A stretch of 64,000 nucleotides of DNA from NCBI RefSeq assembly GCF_003073045.1, contig NC_037594.1, positions 31,422,737 to 31,486,736 on the forward strand. The letters run 5' to 3'. This stretch comes from Pomacea canaliculata. Taxonomy: Eukaryota; Mollusca; Gastropoda; Architaenioglossa; Ampullariidae. Below, piece by piece: positions 13,658 to 24,904 of the stretch (positions within the stretch are counted from its first letter, which is position 1; every line of letters starts with the position of its first letter). Position numbers and translations under genes: made by a program. Under the pieces are notes generated by a model. That model saw nothing but the letters and a program-made list of their open reading frames with translations, was not told the DNA's origin and ran no database searches.

Positions 13658-14814
13658 ATTGTGTATTATTCTGTGAGTATTCTATAACTCTTTTACATTA
13701 AAATATTGTAGATAAATGTGCATAGAATATTTTTTTTAAAGTTTAACCTTCTGTAGATTTCAATATCATATATCATGCTATTTCGGAGGGTAGGTGGGTC
13801 GGTGAAGAAAGTTATTGTTGCTTTACCTTCATGGAGTACAAATCATCACTGTGCTGGAAAAGCTCCATTGCTTTTACATTTTTATTTTTTAATTTGTATG
13901 AAAAAAATTGATTGTTGAAACTGTCAGGCATCAGGTTTATAAAGACTCAGCATTAAAACTGTAAGCTTGAGAATGTTGTTGAGTGCAGCTCTCAAGAGTC
14001 TGTTTCTTCAGTTAAAACTGAGCAACATTGTCTTCACCCAGTAAAGACAGAATGGCCATGCGGGAACAAGCTTTCCCATATAATAAAGACTGACACAGAA
14101 GGATACAGTGAACACAAGAAAGCTTGGGACTTACAGGCAGACAGAAAAATGAAATTCCTACAGTACAAAAATGAATATATTTCATCATCATCACCCAAAT
14201 ATCAAGATATCAGAACACCATTAGTGATACTAAATCCAACTAATAATGTAGTCAGTGTAGGGTTTGTATCATTTTCAGTTTCTCGTGACTTGGTTAGTAA
14301 TGCGGCCAACCGTTCTTTGGGAGACACAGACCACGCACACACACACACAGACCACACACACACATTCTGAAAGGCATCCGTTGCATAAAAACGAAGAGCA
14401 AGACACACTTGCAATGTAGTTGTGACACTCCGCCCCCGATTTGTAATTACTAATTAAGTCTCCTTGTATGTCATCGACGATCGCCAGGATGTCATTACAT
14501 CGAAATCTTAATCGTTAGTAGAGGGCTAAATCATCCCATGAATCGATGGAATTAGTTTGATTATGAAATATTCTGTTTCTGCGAAGATTTCTCTCCACTT
14601 CATACAGCATCAAGTATGCCGCAGCCATCTTTAGCGAGCCTCACGCGAGTTACAGGCGGGGAGGGTCGTCTCTACATTTACGGGTGGATCGGCCGGGTAG
14701 AGGGGCCAAGACTTGACACACGACTAGAACTTTGCTGGACGTAAAGGCAGGGCCGACCTTTGACGACCCTTCGTGGCCTCGCGGCGAGATGAAACTTCGG
14801 CCCCGTGATGCTTT
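13658..14814. other. No gene recognised; imperfect (CA)n tract
   Basis: A/T-rich sequence with an interrupted (CA)n microsatellite at 14332-14366. The part after 14600 is richer in G+C and CpG but holds no ORF I can assign. Confidence 0.45.
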
Positions 14815-15317
14815 CTACTCAGCCTGAAATTCTTTCATCGTGTAAGTGCTTTTGTCAAAAACAAGGTCCTCCACAATATCTTCATTTCTGGTGCACGGCA
14901 AATCGTCGTGGTCGTGGTCAAAGGAAAAAAAGGGGCTTCGGCAGTTACGCCAGCAATGTCGATCGCATTTAAGTTTTGCTTCGTACACGACACTGATTGT
15001 TGTGGGACAGACGAAGTTATTTTCTAGTCCAAACTGTCGGGAAAATAGAGTTCTATTTCTAATACTTCGGACAATGGCGTGGACACTTCTTTGTCCTCCA
15101 CCCGAGTCACGGCCAGTATATTGTGTACCACGTGATACGCATCGTCGAGGACCTCTATGCAAATTTCAACACATGGGTGGTAACTCTTGTGAAAAGAAAT
15201 GACGGAGTTGTTGTTCCTAGTGATGAAATCTAATTTCAAACTTCTAGCAACACTTCTACGTCCACAAGCTCCACCTACACGGTATGCCTCATTCCTCTTC
15301 TGAGCACGGACAGACAT
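14815..15317 (-). CDS. Unrecognised minus-strand coding-like region split over two frames
   Basis: One frame starts at an ATG at 15317 and encodes 97 residues of protein-like composition (several Cys, EVLDDAYHVVHN) before stopping at 15024. A second frame continues to a stop at 14815 with a Cys-rich segment (CDRHCWRNC) and an acidic tail. The two join plausibly at about 15030, where a pyrimidine-rich 3' splice site (ctctattttcccgacag) precedes the second frame. This may be a two-exon gene with an unidentified donor, or a frameshifted relic. Cysteine spacing does not match any cytokine or growth-factor family I can name. No poly(A) signal is obvious downstream. Confidence 0.3.
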
Positions 15318-15406
15318 TATTTATTTTACTTTCTTGTTTGTGTTCTGAGAGGTAAAGTGCCTTGATTTTCAGCAGTTTGTCCTTCCCATATAATAAGTAC
15401 CACATA

Positions 15407-15909
15407 CAGTGTTCCCTCGCTACTTCGCGGTTCATCTATCGCGGATTCACTACTTCGCGGTTTTTTTGAGTGAAGTATCGATCGATATTTTCGTGCTGGG
15501 AATTATCGTTCTACAAAATACCATCGATATTTCAACAGGAAAAAGACGAAAAATGAAGCTGTATGAGTATTTCTATTAAAATACCATGGTTATTTTGTAG
15601 ATAGAAAGAAAGAAATAATTGTGTAACAGAAATCCATTGCTATGCGTAAGCGACGAGCCATGATTATTATCTCCCATCTCGCAGCCAGTTCGCATTAGTT
15701 TTTTGGGTTTCTCTGAGTACAGTTATAATTTTTTTACACTAATTTGTTATTGTACTGTATTAATACCATGATTAATATATTACTTTACACTCACATGATA
15801 TTGTTTAACATGTATATATTATTATTGCATGTATGTCCCTATTTCGCGGAAATTCGTTTATCGCGGCTGGTCATAGCACCGATCCCCCGCGATAAACGAG
15901 GGAACACTG
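15407..15909. mobile_element. Pogo/Tigger-like (Tc1-mariner superfamily) MITE
   Basis: The element begins CAGTGTTCCCTCG and ends with its inverse CGAGGGAACACTG. Both ends are flanked by the dinucleotide TA (15405-15406 and 15910-15911), the target duplication of Tc1/mariner elements. Sub-terminal sequence contains repeated CGCGG/TATCGCGG blocks on both sides, as in many pogo/Tigger elements. At 503 bp with no transposase frame it is non-autonomous. Confidence 0.85.
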
Positions 15910-16283
15910 TACTCTTAAATAAAAATGGCGTGAAAATCCGTAATTCTACAGAATTTCCAACTGATTAAGAATCTACGTGTTTCAAGAAAGCCATAGTAGA
16001 AAAAACTTTCTTCTTTCATTCTAACAGAGTGTCTAAGTGAAATCTCCCTTGCTGTTAAATGTTCACTTTAAATTTGCATGACAACTGAATTATTACAATT
16101 GTTATGTTTCAGGTCTGAGAAAATTACAACAGACTTCAGGGGGTGTTCTAATATCAGTAGAAACAATAGAGTTGATGAAGTTGAGGTCTTGAGCTTCATG
16201 GAAGTTAGTTAACAGTAAGTGTAAAAGTACTTTTACCCAAAAGACAATAAATGTAATCAGTAATTCTTGGAGAGCACAAAGAT

Positions 16284-17873
16284 ATGTTTGCCATAAAGAG
16301 CGAGATGCAGGTTCCATGTACACTCATAAAGACTGAGATGAAATATATGGGTGAGGCACAAGAAGACTTAAGCAATAATGTAATACCTAAAGCAGAAAGT
16401 TCATTTTGCTCTGCTTATAATGAGACAAAATGTTTACAGAATGATTTCATGCAACATGATAGTATCTTTGGCCAAGAACTCCACAATATAAAAACTGATC
16501 CAGCTGCAGAGACAAACTGGAAGTGTGAGAATGTTCTGAAAGTGGAGATGAATTCTCAAGATTCCACTTCTTTCATTAAAATTGAACAGCAGCACAGTCA
16601 CATTGTGAAGATAGAATGGCCACATATGACTGAGCATAATCATATAGTAAAGACTGAGAGATCATGGCCTGGCCAGGATGCAATTTCTCAACTTGATAGT
16701 GATAATGAATTTTATTGGAACTGCCAAGGCGATACTTATGAAGTGAAGACACTGTTTGCAAAAGGACCAGTCACTCCTGAGGTCAAGCATGAAGCTCACT
16801 CTGGTCAAGGCGTTGGTTTTGCAGTAGAGTCAGAGCAGACAAAATCACACACTCAGTCCACAATAATGGAGCACTTGAAGGCACAGATTGTACCTCAGGA
16901 GGTGGAGTGGAATTGCAGGAAAAATAAAGATATTTTAGCATGTATATCATCACCTGAACTTCAAGATGTGGATGTTGCTGGATGTAAAAATACACAGGTG
17001 ATGGATATTGTGACTGAAAGTCCTCAGCATGAGAGAAATGTAAATGTGACAGAAGCTAGCATCAGTACCGAGTCAGAAAAATACCACCCTAGGGATATTG
17101 AATCTCATAAGTGCAAAGTGTGTATGTCTTCATTCCATTTTTCAACCTTGCATAAAAAACACATGTCAGACCACACTGGTAAAAGTCAAAAGCGCAGAGT
17201 ATGTAAAGCTGCCTTCAAAACATTATCCAGTTTGAAAAGTCATATGCTGGTTCACAGTGATCAGAAGCCTCACCAGTGCAGTGTGTGTAAAGCTGCATTT
17301 AAAAGATTATACAATTTGAAACGACATATGAAGATCCACAGTGATGAGAAGCCTCACCTATGCAGTGTGTGTAAAGCTGCATTTAAAAGATTATCAGATT
17401 TGAAAAGTCATATGCTGGTTCACAGTGATCAGAAGCTTCAAAAGTGCAGTGTGTGTAAAGCTTCATTTAAAAGATTATCAGAATTGAAAAGTCATATGCT
17501 TGTTCACAGTGATGAGAAGGCTCACCCATGCAGTGTGTGTAAAGTTACATTTAAAAGATCATACAATTTGAAACGACATATGAAGATCCACAGTGATGAG
17601 AAGGCTCACCCATGCAGTGTGTGTAAAGCTGCATTTACAAGATTATCAAATTTGAAAAGACATATGCTGGTTCACAGTGATCAGAAGCCTCAAAAGTGCA
17701 GTGTGTGTAAAGCTGCATTTACAAGATTATCAAATTTGAAAAGTCATATGCTGGTTCACAGTGATCAGAAGGCTCAAAAGTGCAGTGTGTGTAAAGCTGC
17801 ATTTACAAGATTATCAAATTTGAAAAGTCATATGCTGGTTCACAGTGATCAGAAGCCTCAAAAGTGTGTGTAA
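16284..17873 (+). CDS. C2H2 zinc-finger protein with SUMO-motif-rich N-terminus
   Basis: A 529-residue frame in one exon; a 3' splice site (gttatgtttcag) at 16112 suggests the exon begins at 16113 and an upstream 5' UTR exon exists. Residues 1 to about 270 hold no known domain but contain eight SUMO-type motifs (IKSE, IKTE, IKTD, LKVE, IKIE, VKIE, VKTE, VKHE) within about 175 residues. From residue 277 nine C2H2 units follow at an exact 28-residue (84-bp) period with linkers of the form SD-E/Q-K-P-H rather than TGEKPY. Finger 2 has lost its first Cys (Cys to Arg, one base change). Fingers 7-9 are nearly identical, showing recent duplication or conversion. Helix contact residues are uniform: Arg at -1, Asn, Asp or Glu at 3, Arg or Ser at 6. 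It is probably a nuclear DNA-binding regulator, likely a sumoylation-dependent repressor (inference). The stop arises from a 5-bp loss in what would be finger 10. Confidence 0.88.
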   Translation: MFAIKSEMQVPCTLIKTEMKYMGEAQEDLSNNVIPKAESSFCSAYNETKCLQNDFMQHDSIFGQELHNIKTDPAAETNWKCENVLKVEMNSQDSTSFIKIEQQHSHIVKIEWPHMTEHNHIVKTERSWPGQDAISQLDSDNEFYWNCQGDTYEVKTLFAKGPVTPEVKHEAHSGQGVGFAVESEQTKSHTQSTIMEHLKAQIVPQEVEWNCRKNKDILACISSPELQDVDVAGCKNTQVMDIVTESPQHERNVNVTEASISTESEKYHPRDIESHKCKVCMSSFHFSTLHKKHMSDHTGKSQKRRVCKAAFKTLSSLKSHMLVHSDQKPHQCSVCKAAFKRLYNLKRHMKIHSDEKPHLCSVCKAAFKRLSDLKSHMLVHSDQKLQKCSVCKASFKRLSELKSHMLVHSDEKAHPCSVCKVTFKRSYNLKRHMKIHSDEKAHPCSVCKAAFTRLSNLKRHMLVHSDQKPQKCSVCKAAFTRLSNLKSHMLVHSDQKAQKCSVCKAAFTRLSNLKSHMLVHSDQKPQKCV

Positions 17874-18960
17874 AGCTGCATTTAAAAGATCATACACTCT
17901 CAAACGACATATGCAGGTTCACAGGGATGAGAAGCTCAACAGTGCAGGGTTTGTAAAGCTGTATTTGAAACATTATCCTATTTGAAACAACATAGGCAAA
18001 TCCACAGAAACAAGAAACCTTACCAGTTGAGCATATGTAAAGCTTCCTTAAAAAAATCAAATGCTTTGAAACAGCACATGCAGGTTCACAGTGATAAGCC
18101 TCACAAGTGCAGTGTGTGTAACATTGCCTTTAAAAGTTTATTTCATTTGAAACAGCATAAAATCTTACCATTGAAGTGTGTGTTAATCTGCTTTTAACTT
18201 CTTTAATAGGTTTGAAAAGACACAATCTAATTCATAGTTAAGTTGAATCTTACCAGTGTATGTACAGCTTTTTTTTAAGACTTTTTTCTGCTTTCAAAAG
18301 ACACAAGGTGAGTCACAATGATTCTAAACCTCACCAGTCTGATGTGTCTAAAGCTGCTTTAAAGTCCTCACCTGCTTAGAAAATGCACATGCTAATCTAC
18401 AGTGATGTGTCAATTGATTTGTGTGTAAATCTGCTTTTAGGTATTCATCTACTTTAAAAACACAGATGATGACCTATGATGGTGTTTGCTGTTACCCGTG
18501 CATGCTAGGTAAAGCTGCTTTGAAGTTCTTATCAAGTCATCATCCTTGCAAACTGTGGAAAGCTGATTTTAGATGATCTATTTTGAAAACAGGAAGGATT
18601 ATCCCTAGAGGTGTTAAACCTTCCTAGTGCCATATTTGTAATGCTGGGATTAGGTCATTCAATTTCAAACAACACATGCTCATTTGTTGCTGTGTTACAC
18701 CTCCCCAGTGCAGTTTGTGTACAGCTGTTTCAGGTCATTTCTTTGGTTTAAAATATGACATTGTGATTCGCTGTGATCCTAAGCCTCCTCAGTTCACTTC
18801 AAGAGACCATTTGAGAGCAGAGTATTTGAAAATGCATATGATAAGCTACAGAGATGAGAGATGTTAAACTTTACCTCTGCAGTGTGTGTAAAGCTGCTTT
18901 AAAGGACTCGTCCTCCATCAGATACAGGTATCACCTGGCTGTAAGAAATTCAGCAATGAT
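17874..18960 (+). pseudogene. Decaying 3' zinc-finger units, probably 3' UTR of the finger gene
   Basis: Downstream of the stop, finger-like units continue but break down step by step. At 17,874-17,930 an intact-looking unit is out of frame. At about 17,938 a 1-bp loss shifts frame again. At about 18,015 the first Cys has become Leu and the central Phe Leu, and at about 18,110 the last His is lost. Further relics with recognisable tgt-aaa-gct-gct blocks reach about 18,960, interrupted by stops and indels. I count roughly ten relic units. The short frame 17,982-18,197 covers two or three of them and is not a separate gene. Confidence 0.8.
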
Positions 18961-19262
18961 TACAATTTGTAGCTGTTTAAAGTATATCATATTGACACAT
19001 ACAGGTATATTCAACTTTTTTGTATTATTTAATCACGGCTAATGTGCTAAAATTAAGGAATGGGAGCTGGTGTTGTGTGTGTGGGGGAGAAGAAAACAGT
19101 AATTGATAGAAAGGAAGTCGGAGAGTTGAAGGGGGCAAATAATAATTTATGTTGTAGACATTGAGGCACTCCTCTTGGTTTTCTATTGTTGAATTTTCCT
19201 TGTATTTATTTTCTTGATTGTTCTGTCTTTATTTCTTTTTCAAATTATTTGTTTTCCTTCAA

Positions 19263-19268
19263 AATAAA
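19263..19268 (+). promoter_or_regulatory. Poly(A) signal AATAAA of the zinc-finger gene
   Basis: A canonical AATAAA about 1.4 kb after the stop codon and just past the last finger relic, followed by T-rich sequence. If used, the transcript's last exon spans about 16,113 to 19,290. Confidence 0.5.
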
Positions 19269-19290
19269 GTTCTCCATATAACATTTTTTG

Positions 19291-20308
19291 AAACAGAAGT
19301 ATTACTTTTTATTAAAAGTATCTAATACAATCAGTTTTAGATATAGTGATTAACATTTATTGCATCCAAATGACTGAATAATTTACATCTGCACGTAAGA
19401 ATTTCTTATTCTGAATTAATTGAGAAAATTTATGTTTGCAGTGTTGATAAAATGAAACAGTTTTCAGCAGTTACATTGTTTTGTTTTGTTTGTTTGACTT
19501 TTATGATAAAAATGTGACATTCTCAGTTCTAGTTTATCAGAGCATGAATTTGCAGGCTTTCTTTTTGAGATATTTTGCAATGAATATGTTGGGCTGGTGT
19601 TTATTAAAGAAAATATCACATGCAATGTGAATGATTTTTTTTATTTGGGAAATGGTAATTAATAAAAACAGTTCATGAAAATTACTTATTGAACTTCAAG
19701 GAGTTGTCATTAAGCAATAGCAGAGAAAAAGAGAGAATGAATGAAAGAAGGAAATAAAAAGTAAATACAAATGTCACATCTTCATCCTGCCATGTGACAT
19801 TTTTTTTAGACATAACTATAAGCACTTAAAAAATTAACCATTATTATTATTAGCGATTCACGTGGTCTTGTTACTGTAGCAAGGCTCATATGTATATTAT
19901 GTATGTGTGCATGATTTATACATGCATATGTTGTAGGTTGAAAAGTAAGGATACACTAGCCTTGACCACCTCTTGAGTAGATGGAGAGCTTAAAAGCCTC
20001 TTGTATATACTAGTTATATCAAAATTCCACAGGCACTTTTTTGTAGAAAATCGAAAGTTGATTTTCGTGAAAGTCCAGCGGTGTGAGTGGAAACAGGTGA
20101 GCTTATGCACTAAGGAGGGGGAAACCGTAGCTGTCTGCTTTATGTCCTGTCTCCTTTCCCAATCAATTTGCAGGTGTAGCCTTAAAACAGTGCAGACGAA
20201 CTCGAGCTGGTTTCATTTTGCCAGTCCTGAATGTTTGCCTTATTTCTTTTGTAGATGTACTGCAAATGTCTATAACGTTTGCATTCCTTAGCAGGCTATA
20301 TCCTAGAT
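19291..20308. other. A/T-rich spacer, nothing recognised
   Basis: A/T-rich sequence between the finger gene and the hAT element. No ORF with a domain, no RNA gene, no clear repeat. Confidence 0.5.
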
Positions 20309-20688
20309 CAGGGGTGGGCAATTAATTTTCCCAAGGGGCCGCAGGAGAAATTGGGATGGTTTTAGAGGGTCGGACTAATTAATATAGTTAACTCAGTTTT
20401 ACCCAATACTGTATACATAGTATATATACTATCGCTTCATAAACAAACAGTAAGGTAAACAATACAAGGATTCAATGAAAATATGCAGGAAACATAATTA
20501 TTTAATGATGAAATGAACTTTAATGAACTTGTGATTATTCCCTTTAGAAAATAGAAAATTCTCAACTTCTACAGTGTTTAATAAACTAACATCACATATT
20601 GACCTAAAATAGCAAGATTTTCAAAGACCGGCATGCCTTTAATTTAATAAAGAACAGTAAATGAAACATTACAAGAACATGAAAATAT

Positions 20689-21073
20689 TCAATGAGAGAA
20701 ATCTAGCCTGTCTTGGGCCTGAACAAGTGCATTGAAGTCAGGTTGAATATCTGAGGTGGATATGTGAAGGACAGGGCACGTGATCATCACTGAGAGATGA
20801 TCTGTATCTGGATTTGTTGAACTTAATCACTGAGAATGTTTGTTCACATACATAGGTAGATCCAAAGAGAACTAACATCCTCTAAGCATGCCTCCTAATG
20901 TGTGGAAAGTTTTCCTCTTTGAGAGAAGAATAAAACTCCAGCAGTGATACTGATTTAAAACACTTCGCCAGTAGGTTGTCAGACTGCAGGTCAATGAGTT
21001 CAAGCTCAAAAAGAAAAACATAATCTGTGCGTAGAACTGATGTGGGTTTGAATCGAGTAGGACGTGCAGACAA
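20689..21073 (-). pseudogene. hAT transposase C-terminal relic (hATC dimerisation region)
   Basis: Reading down the minus strand, the frame gives an FELELIDLQSDNLL segment, then KEENFPHIRRHA. After one in-frame TAG (20882-20884) it continues with FGSTYVCEQTFSVIKFNKSRYR and ends LDFSH-stop. This is the C-terminal hATC block of hAT transposases like those domesticated in GTF2IRD2 and ZBED-type proteins. A further frameshift near 20,770 and the TAG make it non-functional. The catalytic N-terminal part is missing. Confidence 0.8.
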
Positions 21074-21354
21074 GAGTGATCTACTATATACTACCTATAT
21101 ATATGATATACTACTATGTGATATACTACCTATCAATATATGATGGACTCTGTGAGCGCCAGTGTGTGCGCGTGTGCGTGCACGAGTCTACCTGTGCGTT
21201 TGTCTCCATTTATTTTATCGATCCATGCGTTTTTGAGTATTTGTTTATTTAGCTGATAGAAGCATTTGGAAGTACGGATACCACCGATGAGCCAGATTGT
21301 CGTGTGTATGTGTTTCACGTCTCTTGTATATTTATTAAATTTGTTTCTTTACAC

Positions 21355-21440
21355 CAGACCTGGGCAAAGGCCGGCCCGCGGGCCGCATCCGGCCCGCCTC
21401 CTGTCTCTGACCGGCCCGCCCGCTGGCCCCCCACCAGTTT
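21355..21440 (+). repeat. GC-rich end of a second hAT family inside the first element
   Basis: CAGACCTGGGCAA followed by palindromic GGCCCGCGGGCC and further CCGGCCCGCC blocks is the kind of terminus seen in another set of animal hAT elements. No matching opposite end was found, so it is a truncated insertion or a recombinant junction. Confidence 0.45.
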
Positions 21441-22977
21441 ATATACTATATATATATATACAGTATTGCGTGAAACTGACTTAACTATATTAGTCCGGCC
21501 CTCTAAAACCATCCCAATTTCTCATGGGCCCCTTGGGAAAATTAATTGCCCACCCCTGCTCTAGAACGAGGGCTCTACGATGCAGTCATCTTTTTAACGC
21601 ATCCTCCAACGAGTATCTACAGTCCTCGTACAGAAGTTAGAGCGTTTTCATTAGAGTAACAGCTTTAGCGACGAGCGAAATCACTTTGGTTGATTGGCTG
21701 CCGAGAGAGTTCCTGACACACGTCTGTAGGAATTACTGGCCGCCAGAGAGGGAGAAGCACACATTCATTACACCTTGCGCTACATAAGTTCAGAGAAGCA
21801 TAGAGGTCGGAGGTCAAGTCGCTATGATCCGCGGGGAAGATGGGAAAAGTCTGCGATGACCGGTTGTGTGATACTCCTTCATCAATTCTCACATCAGAAA
21901 AGTCTGACGATGATTTGCTTTTTACTTAGAACACTTAAGTGAAGAGATTAAGTGTGAGCACCACGTGACATATGCTTCGTTCACACGGTGCGACATTAGC
22001 TTAGTTCACAAGGCAGGATATTAGCTTAATTAACTCACACGGTGCGACTTAAAATGTATGATACACGTGTATCTCATTCACCAAGAAGAAAGTTACAAGA
22101 GAAAGGCAGTGAAGACACTGTGTGCAAAGTTTAGAGACTTTAACTTCGTCCAAAATGTCTGCTGCTACTTCTTGCCAGTATCGTGGCTACACGGCGTCTA
22201 AAAATGACTGGATTGGACCTAAATCCTGTAAAAAGTGGGAAGAAATCATTGTTCCAAATTTGTCTTCTAAGCATTCACTTTAATCTTCTAGTTTTTCGCC
22301 CTCAGTCTAGGTCACCGACCCCTCCGCTTTGATGTTAATCACACAGTTGCCATTTATAGACGCATGACGGAAGGACGGCTGGCGGGCCTTGGCAAGCCAG
22401 CCATGTTGTAATGTAGAGATGACTACACTGGGCAAAGGTTTAGAGAGAGAGAGAACAGATAAAAATGAGGTGAAAGAGGAATGGCGTGAAAGAAATCCGA
22501 ATCCGTAGCCATGGAGCCAAGTGTGCAGCTGAGCGTCTCCACGGCGCCCTATACACAAGCCGGGAGACAGAGAGTGCACTGGCAACAGGAATTCACCGAC
22601 ACTTCATAAACCAGTCATCAGGCGGTTGGTGCAGCAGCTAGTAGACTGCGAGTCTTTGTGATGATTTCTTGCCCTCAAGAAAGAACTGGAGCAAGGAAGG
22701 GGGAGAGAGAGACAAGAGAAGTCAGGTCTGCAGGCTCGGAAGCTCTCAAAATAAACAACATTCTCCCAAAGCTTTTTATTTATGGCCGTCCACATTTCCC
22801 TGCCGTCTCTGAACTTAAAAATTTGGCTTTTTTTCGCTCTGCAGAAGTCAAAAGAATTGGATTTTCTTTCAAGACTGTCGAGCTCTTCTTTAACACTTCA
22901 TTTCTACAGCAAAGTCACAAAATATCTGTGGTTGTGTACACGACTACTGGTGGACAGAATTAGCGAAGAAATCATTA

Positions 22978-23016
22978 TCTCTTTCTTTCTTTCTCTCTTT
23001 CTTTCTCTCTCTCTCT
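22978..23016. repeat. (CTTT)n/(CT)n pyrimidine microsatellite
   Basis: An uninterrupted pyrimidine run built from cttt and ct units. Confidence 0.85.
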
Positions 23017-24842
23017 TATATTCAGTTTGTGTTTGTTAGTTATTTAACTATTTTATTACATTTCTCCACCTTTCTTTAAAATACTTAATTGTTTGTTTGA
23101 CAAAGTGTTTGTTTATACGGACGATGTCTTTCCTTCTGTCGTTCATTCCGTATTTCTCTAGTAAAACTTACCTGAGGCTGTTGTCGATTCTCACAGGAAG
23201 CGTCTTAAATTTACTGTTTCCGTTCCAGGTGATGTTGGTTTGTGTTATATCACCTTTCTACAGCAAAATACATTTCACTTATTTTCAGCATGAACTCTGA
23301 GAGAGAGAACTCAGCATGGAACAAGTCACGTGACGCCCGCCAAACGCTAATTATAGGAAATCTCGCACCAACCAGTTTGGGTTTTATGATCCGGAACGTG
23401 TTCCCGGCCCTCGACTGCAAAAGGAACAATTCTGGTTCTCTATGGTTCACTGGCTGGCCATCTGGCTGTGGTGTCTGGACTAACTGGGTGATGGAGTGGC
23501 TGGTGATTGGTTGGAAAATGTAGGTAAGTCGCATGTTTCAGGCAGGATATTATTATAATAACAGGATGAGGCTATCAAGCCAGGATCACACCAACATCAG
23601 GCCTGTGTCAGACCAGTCTGTATCCAGTTGAACCAGGCCAGCATCATTCCACTGTCAAACCAGCATCATGAATCTATCATCGATTCTTCTAGGTGAATAG
23701 GTCCATGAAGCCTAGACACGTGACCCGGACACGTGACCGGCAGATGCTGCAGGCTATGCCCGCTCGCTCTGATTTCAATTAACGAGAAAGCAGAAGATCT
23801 GACAAGGATCAACGAAGATTATGAAGCACCGGCGCACAACCCTAACTAGAGTCCATTTACAAGAGGTCAGGTCAGGTCAGCCCTCCAGCAGCTGGCCGAG
23901 AGCGAGGGTTTGAGAACTACACTGCATCCACATCACCACCTTCATCTGAAGAAAGCCCTCACAACATCGCTCTGAAGACTTAAACATTTTGAATTTGAAA
24001 CCCTGAAGTCATTAGTTCTGAGATGTAACAATCTGTAAAGTATATCTAGAAGAAGAAGAGGTTTGACACCCAAACTCTACACCAGACCTTGAGTGTGGAG
24101 GGAAACACCAGGTCCCTGAGGACACAAACACCCGGATGTATCATTGCTGTAACAAAATAACGGCCAGCGTCTAGAAGGGGTGGGGAAGAATTGTGTAGCC
24201 ACCTCTCCCTGCATTAGTCGAGGCCTGAAAGGCTTCATCACATTTCATGAGCAAATGAGGAGGATGACAAGGACGAGGAGGGCGGAGGACAGGCGCAGGC
24301 CTGTAGGCTCCATGAGCCGACCTCTCGGCGATTAGCTGCGCCGCCTGTCTTCAGCCAAGGACGACAGGAAGAACGCACAACAAAGATGCCACCACTGTCC
24401 ATACTAATCAATGGCCGCAACCACGAGGTTTCTCCATGATGAGAGCCAGCCGGGGTCAAGTAATGATGTCACGTGACACTGTCATGAGGGGCTGGTCAAG
24501 GACAACTGTTGTCGACTGTTTGTCAAATCTTTAAACACCACAAAAATTTAAAGTAGTAATAATAATAGCAAAAATCATGATAAAACAAAGCACAAGCACA
24601 GATTTCTACTCTTTGTTCCAGAAAAGAAATATTTCTCTCTCGATGTGGAGAAGACGAGACAGCAACAGCGCGAGCGGCGGGCAGGGGGTGAGGAGGAACT
24701 GGAGGGTCGGGGGCTGGAGGGGAGTGAGGTGTGAAAACGAGTGAAATGTATCCCTGGCAGCTGAAGAACGAAGCTGAAAAGCTCAAGCTAAGAAACATCT
24801 GGCTGGCGTCAAGAATGATCGAGAGAAGAGCATTAACTTTCA

Positions 24843-24904
24843 CAGTCATCATCATCACCATAATCGTCATCGTCATCGCCATCATCATCATCATCATCAT
24901 CATC
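24843..24904. repeat. (ATC)n trinucleotide repeat
   Basis: About 20 imperfect ATC units with ACC, ATA and GTC variants. It encodes poly-Met or poly-Ile runs in the overlapping ORFs, which are therefore artefacts. Confidence 0.9.

Larger units (their letters stand above)
20309..21558. mobile_element. hAT-superfamily DNA transposon, internally deleted
   Basis: Ends are CAGGGGTGGGCAA and its inverse TTGCCCACCCCTG, typical of hAT. The terminal inverted repeats extend about 100 bp (20309-20412 and 21459-21558) at roughly 90% identity. The flanking 8-mers TCCTAGAT and CTCTAGAA share the core CTAGA, consistent with a mutated 8-bp hAT target duplication of the nnnTAnnn type. Inside lies a minus-strand transposase relic (20689-21073), then TA-rich sequence and a GC-rich block resembling the end of another hAT family (from 21355). 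At 1.25 kb it cannot encode a complete transposase. Confidence 0.88.

Noticed and set aside
17982..18197. A separate small zinc-finger gene
   Set aside because: It is a stretch of the decaying array with lost Cys and His ligands and no start context.
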